From Lachnospiraceae bacterium (lineage in GTDB: Bacteria > Bacillota > Clostridia > Lachnospirales > Lachnospiraceae), in assembly GCA_019424135.1 (NCBI GenBank), contig JAHYZZ010000026.1, forward strand, positions 1-26,363: a stretch of 26,363 nt of DNA. The letters are read 5' to 3'. The notes beneath the pieces were generated by a model, which was not told the DNA's origin, did not search any database, and saw only the letters and a list, made by a program, of their open reading frames with translations. Shown one piece after another: positions 22,667 to 26,363 of this stretch (the first letter of the stretch is position 1; each line of letters starts with the position of its first letter). Both the position numbers and the translations under genes were made by a program.

Positions 22667-22951
22667 ATGGCAAGTACAGTGGAAATGTTAGATGAATTAC
22701 AGACTCGTGCACTGCACGAAGAAGATATTAGAAAAAGACTGCTGGCATCGCGAGAAGACAAAGATCCTTTAGGGGCTTTTTGCCGTGTCTGTCAAGAACT
22801 GGGATACGAGATCTATGAGATGGAGCTGGTGTGCGCAGGAGAAGAGTTCCATGCGGCTATGAAACGCAGTACCAATGGAGGCGGGGAAAATTCCCCCAAA
22901 ATTGCCGGAGAAGATGATTTTTATGAACTGTTTATGGCAAGTATTGAGTAA
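22667..22951 (+). CDS. Nif11-like small protein (tentative)
   Basis: A 94-residue acidic protein preceded by AAAGGAG. The region DIRKRLLAS followed by LGAFCRVCQELGYEIYEMEL resembles the Nif11-type leader domain (a helix with L-x2-L, then an x-E-L-G-Y-x-I segment). The C-terminus, NGGGENSPKIAGEDDFYELF, has a GGG like a leader-peptide cleavage site, but what follows is acidic and has no Cys, Ser or Thr cluster of a typical RiPP core. No maturation enzyme or peptidase-exporter is nearby. I therefore treat it as a conserved small protein of unknown role, co-transcribed with the MFS transporter and ended by the terminator at 22983. Confidence 0.6.
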   Translation: MASTVEMLDELQTRALHEEDIRKRLLASREDKDPLGAFCRVCQELGYEIYEMELVCAGEEFHAAMKRSTNGGGENSPKIAGEDDFYELFMASIE

Positions 22952-22982
22952 GAGAACTTAGACAGCGATCCATAACATGAAT

Positions 22983-23018
22983 AAAAAAGGGAGGCCTTAC
23001 AGGAAGGTCTCCTTTTTT
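22983..23018 (+). terminator. terminator after the small Nif11-like gene
   Basis: AAAAAAGG..AGGCCTT pairs with AAGGTCTCCTTTTTT (one bulged G, one G-U) around a short loop, and the T-rich arm acts as the U-tract. It ends the MFS-small gene operon. Confidence 0.88.
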
Positions 23019-23081
23019 CAATACCAGAGGAGGAAAGCATAATTAATTGGTGCAAGTTTGTGCTATTTGCATAAAATTCAA

Positions 23082-23110
23082 TTGAAATTGAATAAATATT
23101 TATGTATAAT
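23082..23110 (+). promoter_or_regulatory. promoter of the large surface-protein gene
   Basis: TTGAAA (23082-23087), a 17-base spacer and TATAAT (23105-23110) give a strong promoter. The 10-bp palindrome TTCAATTGAA (23078-23087) covers the -35 box and could be an operator. The leader is about 145 bases long, in very AT-rich sequence. Confidence 0.8.
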
Positions 23111-23218
23111 AAAAAATAATTAATTAAAATGGGATACCAGAATTATTAAATATAACGGTTCTTGTGACTGCATGCAAAAGAAAATTGGGAGAAATCGTGA
23201 ACCAAGGAAATGCAAGAG

Positions 23219-23239
23219 ATGTTTCACAGAATGAAACAT
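23219..23239 (+). other. hairpin in the leader of the surface-protein mRNA
   Basis: ATGTTTCA and TGAAACAT are perfect 8-bp arms with a five-base loop (CAGAA), ending 11 bases before GGGAGG, the ribosome site of the next gene. There is no U-tract, so it is not a terminator; it could affect mRNA stability or bind a regulator. Confidence 0.5.
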
Positions 23240-23262
23240 TCTTACTCTGAAGGGAGGAATAT

Positions 23263-26200
23263 ATGAAAAAGATTGTGTCTATCTGGCTTATTGTGGCTAT
23301 GCTGGTTACCAGTTGTCATTTTTGGGGACCTGCGGAGGTGACGGCAGCCCCGGAAAGTGAAAGCCCAAAAGAAACGGCAGGGTTTGGGAATGTGTCGGTT
23401 GATCTGGTGAATCGGAAGGCAGACGTTACCTGGTATGGGGATGCGCAGCAGATTCGTGTCGGCTTTTATGAAGACGATGTTGAAAAAGATTTTGAGGACC
23501 TGGAACTCCTTTACGAGAAGGTACAAGCGGTTACGCCGTCTCAGGAATCTTCGGTGTCTACAACCATTGCGCTTGATGAAAATGTGCCGCAGTATTTCAT
23601 GTTGAAAGTTTCTCTGGAAGACCAATCTGGACAATCTGTCGCAAATCCGTATATTTCAAATGCTTACACCACCACGATACGGGAGGTCAGTGAAAAAACT
23701 GTGGATGACTATCAGGATGTGGGAGATCGGCTGGTAGAGCTGGCGGAGAATTCCGGCGCTGATGAAGGAAGCTTTCTGGTGCTTGCAGACGATGTGATTC
23801 GCTTGGAAGAAGGGACAGGACAGGCAGGTGCTGCAGAGAATGCAAAAGGACTCCAAATTGATTTGATGCCGGCCAATGATGGTATGCTGTATTGCAATCT
23901 TAGTTATGTGGGGACAGACACGACCGATCAGTTAAAGCAGATTCAAAAAGGATCCCGGGTTTTTATTATTGACGAAATGGTCGAAGGAGACGAGACAAAA
24001 ACAGGGTATTATATGTTTACAGCTGACAGTGCAACGGTAGATGAAAAGGAGAATTCTGCTGTCCTTAAGGGAACCGTTGATGAAGGGGTCGATGAAAACG
24101 GAATGGCAGATACCCAAACCATTGGTTCCTTTTTGAAAGCGACTAACATAAAAACCACTTCCACAGAATATCACGTCCAAAAGGAGTTTCCGATTCATAT
24201 GTACGGAACACTGGACTTAGATTTAAGGGGGAAAGTCACCGTGTCTTTGGTGACAAATTCATCCTTGAAGGAAACGACTGCTAATATTACAGTAATCAAT
24301 GAAATTAACTGTCCGGACACGGAAGTGGATCTGGAGCTTCCTACAGTTACTTACGATATTCCCATTATTAAGGTGCCAATTGTGGTTACCGGTATTTTCA
24401 ATTTTGACTTTGATGTAAACTTTAGAATTTCGGGCACAGTGACCGGAGGAATACGGTTTGATTATCAGATGACAACAGGAATTGAAATTATGGTGACGGT
24501 CGGATGGTTTACCGGCAATGTGCATGTCAATAACAAATCCTCCGGTCCCTCAACGACCTTCCGGGGGTTTTCGCTCCAGGGATCGGTGTTTTTGGGACCA
24601 ACGGTAGGGTTTTCCGTGGATGTTTTGAAGATTATGTCTCTTAGCGCAGATCTGGAGACCGGGTTGGAAATAACTGGGAAACTGACCAGTGGACATTATT
24701 ACAACGAAGAAAAAAGATATCATGCCTGTAAGGATTTTCAGTGTGTGGACGGAGACGTGGAATATAAGATGCTAGGTTACAGTATCAGTTTGAATGCGGC
24801 TGTTTTCAGTCGAGGCCTCTCTGGCAGCTTTGGCCCTACTTTCGAGATCACACCATTTTATTACTCGGGTACCTATGATGATTCTGCCGCAACCCATTGC
24901 CCTCATTATGGATATCGTCTTTATGTTCATGTGCAGGACCAAACAGGGAATCCTGTTGTGGGAGCGGAGGTTTCCTATGATGCGGATCAGGACGAGAATG
25001 AGCAGGATCCTCAGTTTAGCTCAGTCAGAAGTGATGAAACAAACTCGGAAGGGACGGCAACCATCTATCTGCCGGAAGGGATACATAAGATTACTGTTTC
25101 GGCAAAGGATGACACGGGTCATACGTATCTTGTGACCCAGGACTTTGATGAAACCGGATATGATTCGGAAAATGACTGTCTGCGTAAACCGGATCTTAGT
25201 ATCATATTAGATACGAGCCGACATAAGATCTCTTTTGTAGACTTAAATCAGGAAGGGGAGGCTTCCAATATGCCGGATCCGATCTATACATATCCAGATC
25301 AGGCAACGGCAAAGATACCGGATCAAAGACCGCAGAAAGACAACATGATTTTCCTTGGCTGGTCTAAGGACCAGAATTCATCTACTGTGGATTATGAGCC
25401 AGGGGAGGATGTGACTGCAACGGAAGATGAACAGTTGTACGCAGTCTGGGCATATGCTACATATACAATTTTGTTTCATTCCAATAAACCGGGAAATGCA
25501 TCAGAAGATGTGACTGGGACAGTGGATGCCATGTCTCCAACTTATCAGGAGAAGTTTCAGCTTGCTAAGAATACGTATGCTCTGCGAGGGTGGGAGTTCA
25601 CCGGGTGGAATACCAAACCGGATGGAAGCGGAAATTCCTATAGTGATCAGGCATTGATCGAAGAGCCAATGGAAAAGGGGCAGAAGAAAACGGTCACCTT
25701 GTATGCCCAGTGGGAACCGAAAAAATATACAGTTACATTCCAAGATGGCGAAGAAAACTTCTACTATCAGGAAATGACTTTTGATCAGGCGGAACAGTTG
25801 ACGGGGTATGAACAGTGTGGGTTTAAAAAGGAAGGTTCTATATTTACCCATTGGTCAGCGTTTGCTGTTGGCAGTTCCTATTCGGATAAAGAGACAGTGG
25901 TCAATCTGTGTACCTTTGATGCCAATGGAAATCCAACGGGTAAAGTATTAACGGCAAACTGGATTGAAAATAACACCACGACAATCATCATCAGAAACAA
26001 TGGTAATATGGTGGATACAGACAATCCTGATGAGGACATTGTTTTGAAAGATTTGGAGTACCAAACAGAGTATCAAAAGATGTTTCAAAAAGATAAGGCG
26101 GGAATTTATAGCATCAAATCAGGAATATCTCCAGGTACTTATGAGGTTATATTGAAAGGAGGGCTGGCAGGGTATGATACCCAGGGCAGAACCATAGAAG

Positions 26201-26363
26201 TTTCATCGGATCCTGGAGCTTATCAGTTTGATTTCTATACGGTGCAGATTTCTGCCGATGAGCATGCCACATCCTGGATTGGTTCAGAAGGAACAACAAA
26301 AAAGGAAATAGAGAAAACAGTTCTGGTGGGCACGCAGCTGGAAATCGGCACAGAAGTAGAAAA
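23263..26363 (+). CDS. large secreted surface protein with InlB/Listeria-Bacteroides-type repeats, 3' end outside window
   Basis: The frame is open for 1033 codons from ATG 23263 (preceded by GGGAGGAAT) to the window edge. The N-terminus MKKIVSIWLIVAMLVTSC is a signal peptide. VTSC (C18) fits a lipobox, but a type I cleavage site near AEVTAA is also possible. Residues 35-130 look like a fibronectin-type or beta-sandwich domain, and 130-540 is a beta-rich region. Residues 551-630 resemble a carboxypeptidase-regulatory/prealbumin-like fold (GNPVVGAEV, EGTATIYLPEGIHKITV). From 654 to about 906 come three repeats of about 70-90 residues ending in LYAVW, LYAQW and LTANW, the Flg_new/InlB B-repeat pattern. 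A further domain follows. Likely a cell-surface or secreted adhesin-type protein; the missing C-terminus would tell the anchor (LPXTG or other). Confidence 0.85.
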   Translation, partial: MKKIVSIWLIVAMLVTSCHFWGPAEVTAAPESESPKETAGFGNVSVDLVNRKADVTWYGDAQQIRVGFYEDDVEKDFEDLELLYEKVQAVTPSQESSVSTTIALDENVPQYFMLKVSLEDQSGQSVANPYISNAYTTTIREVSEKTVDDYQDVGDRLVELAENSGADEGSFLVLADDVIRLEEGTGQAGAAENAKGLQIDLMPANDGMLYCNLSYVGTDTTDQLKQIQKGSRVFIIDEMVEGDETKTGYYMFTADSATVDEKENSAVLKGTVDEGVDENGMADTQTIGSFLKATNIKTTSTEYHVQKEFPIHMYGTLDLDLRGKVTVSLVTNSSLKETTANITVINEINCPDTEVDLELPTVTYDIPIIKVPIVVTGIFNFDFDVNFRISGTVTGGIRFDYQMTTGIEIMVTVGWFTGNVHVNNKSSGPSTTFRGFSLQGSVFLGPTVGFSVDVLKIMSLSADLETGLEITGKLTSGHYYNEEKRYHACKDFQCVDGDVEYKMLGYSISLNAAVFSRGLSGSFGPTFEITPFYYSGTYDDSAATHCPHYGYRLYVHVQDQTGNPVVGAEVSYDADQDENEQDPQFSSVRSDETNSEGTATIYLPEGIHKITVSAKDDTGHTYLVTQDFDETGYDSENDCLRKPDLSIILDTSRHKISFVDLNQEGEASNMPDPIYTYPDQATAKIPDQRPQKDNMIFLGWSKDQNSSTVDYEPGEDVTATEDEQLYAVWAYATYTILFHSNKPGNASEDVTGTVDAMSPTYQEKFQLAKNTYALRGWEFTGWNTKPDGSGNSYSDQALIEEPMEKGQKKTVTLYAQWEPKKYTVTFQDGEENFYYQEMTFDQAEQLTGYEQCGFKKEGSIFTHWSAFAVGSSYSDKETVVNLCTFDANGNPTGKVLTANWIENNTTTIIIRNNGNMVDTDNPDEDIVLKDLEYQTEYQKMFQKDKAGIYSIKSGISPGTYEVILKGGLAGYDTQGRTIEVSSDPGAYQFDFYTVQISADEHATSWIGSEGTTKKEIEKTVLVGTQLEIGTEVE

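Noticed and set aside
23242..24525. Several minus-strand frames of 60-130 codons
   Set aside because: All lie antisense to the continuous large plus-strand frame that is open from 23263 to the window end, with a signal peptide and repeat domains.
24794..25135. Plus-strand 113-codon frame
   Set aside because: It is a shifted frame inside the surface-protein gene, without a ribosome site or family-like sequence.
1..26363. CRISPR array, insertion sequence, integrase, attachment site
   Set aside because: No regularly spaced direct repeats, no transposase or integrase frames and no tRNA-end duplications were seen.

Overview
The window looks like chromosomal DNA of an anaerobic, low-to-mid GC Firmicute, most likely a gut Lachnospiraceae (Clostridia). 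This rests on protein flavour, strong AGGAGG-type ribosome sites, T-box regulation, a 2-hydroxyacyl-CoA dehydratase-type activase and scattered tRNA genes that lack an encoded CCA. The genus is not determined. I see no integrase, transposase, phage gene or CRISPR array.

Layout. (1) 1-1830: four tRNA genes (Val, Leu, Ser on minus, Arg) around a membrane-anchored class A beta-lactamase-fold protein, with an apparently gene-free but structured minus-strand transcript candidate at about 1412-1547. (2) 1835-3541: a divergent pair, a DegV-family lipid-binding protein (minus) and a TetR-type regulator (plus), sharing an 18-bp palindrome that touches the degV -10 box. (3) 3525-9328: a co-directional run of a Tet(M)/EF-G-like GTPase fused to a Rae1/YacP-like NYN ribonuclease, an Atg22/UMF1-type MFS transporter, a zinc-dependent phospholipase C-like protein and an overlapping NucA/EndA-like nuclease lipoprotein. 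(4) 9340-13663: a T-box leader with a readable UGG (Trp) specifier, followed by a TIGR04076-like small protein, an aldo/keto reductase, an NhaC-family antiporter and an O6-alkylguanine-DNA methyltransferase fused to 3-methyladenine glycosylase I. (5) 13685-15643: a marR-efflux pump operon (minus) with a perfect 19-bp operator-like palindrome at its promoter. (6) 15652-20187: a 1473-residue protein with two ASKHA activase modules and a dehydratase-like C-terminal part. (7) 20187-23018: a FliB-like lysine methylase (minus), an MFS transporter and a Nif11-like small protein. (8) 23082-26363: a promoter and the first 1033 codons of a large secreted protein with InlB-type repeats that runs off the window.

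The two most interesting points are the translation GTPase-ribonuclease fusion, which suggests a factor that enters the ribosomal A site and cuts mRNA there, and the Trp T-box, which places an NhaC-type antiporter, an aldo/keto reductase and a small conserved protein under tryptophan-tRNA charging control. All functional assignments come from reading sequence motifs; no database search was possible.
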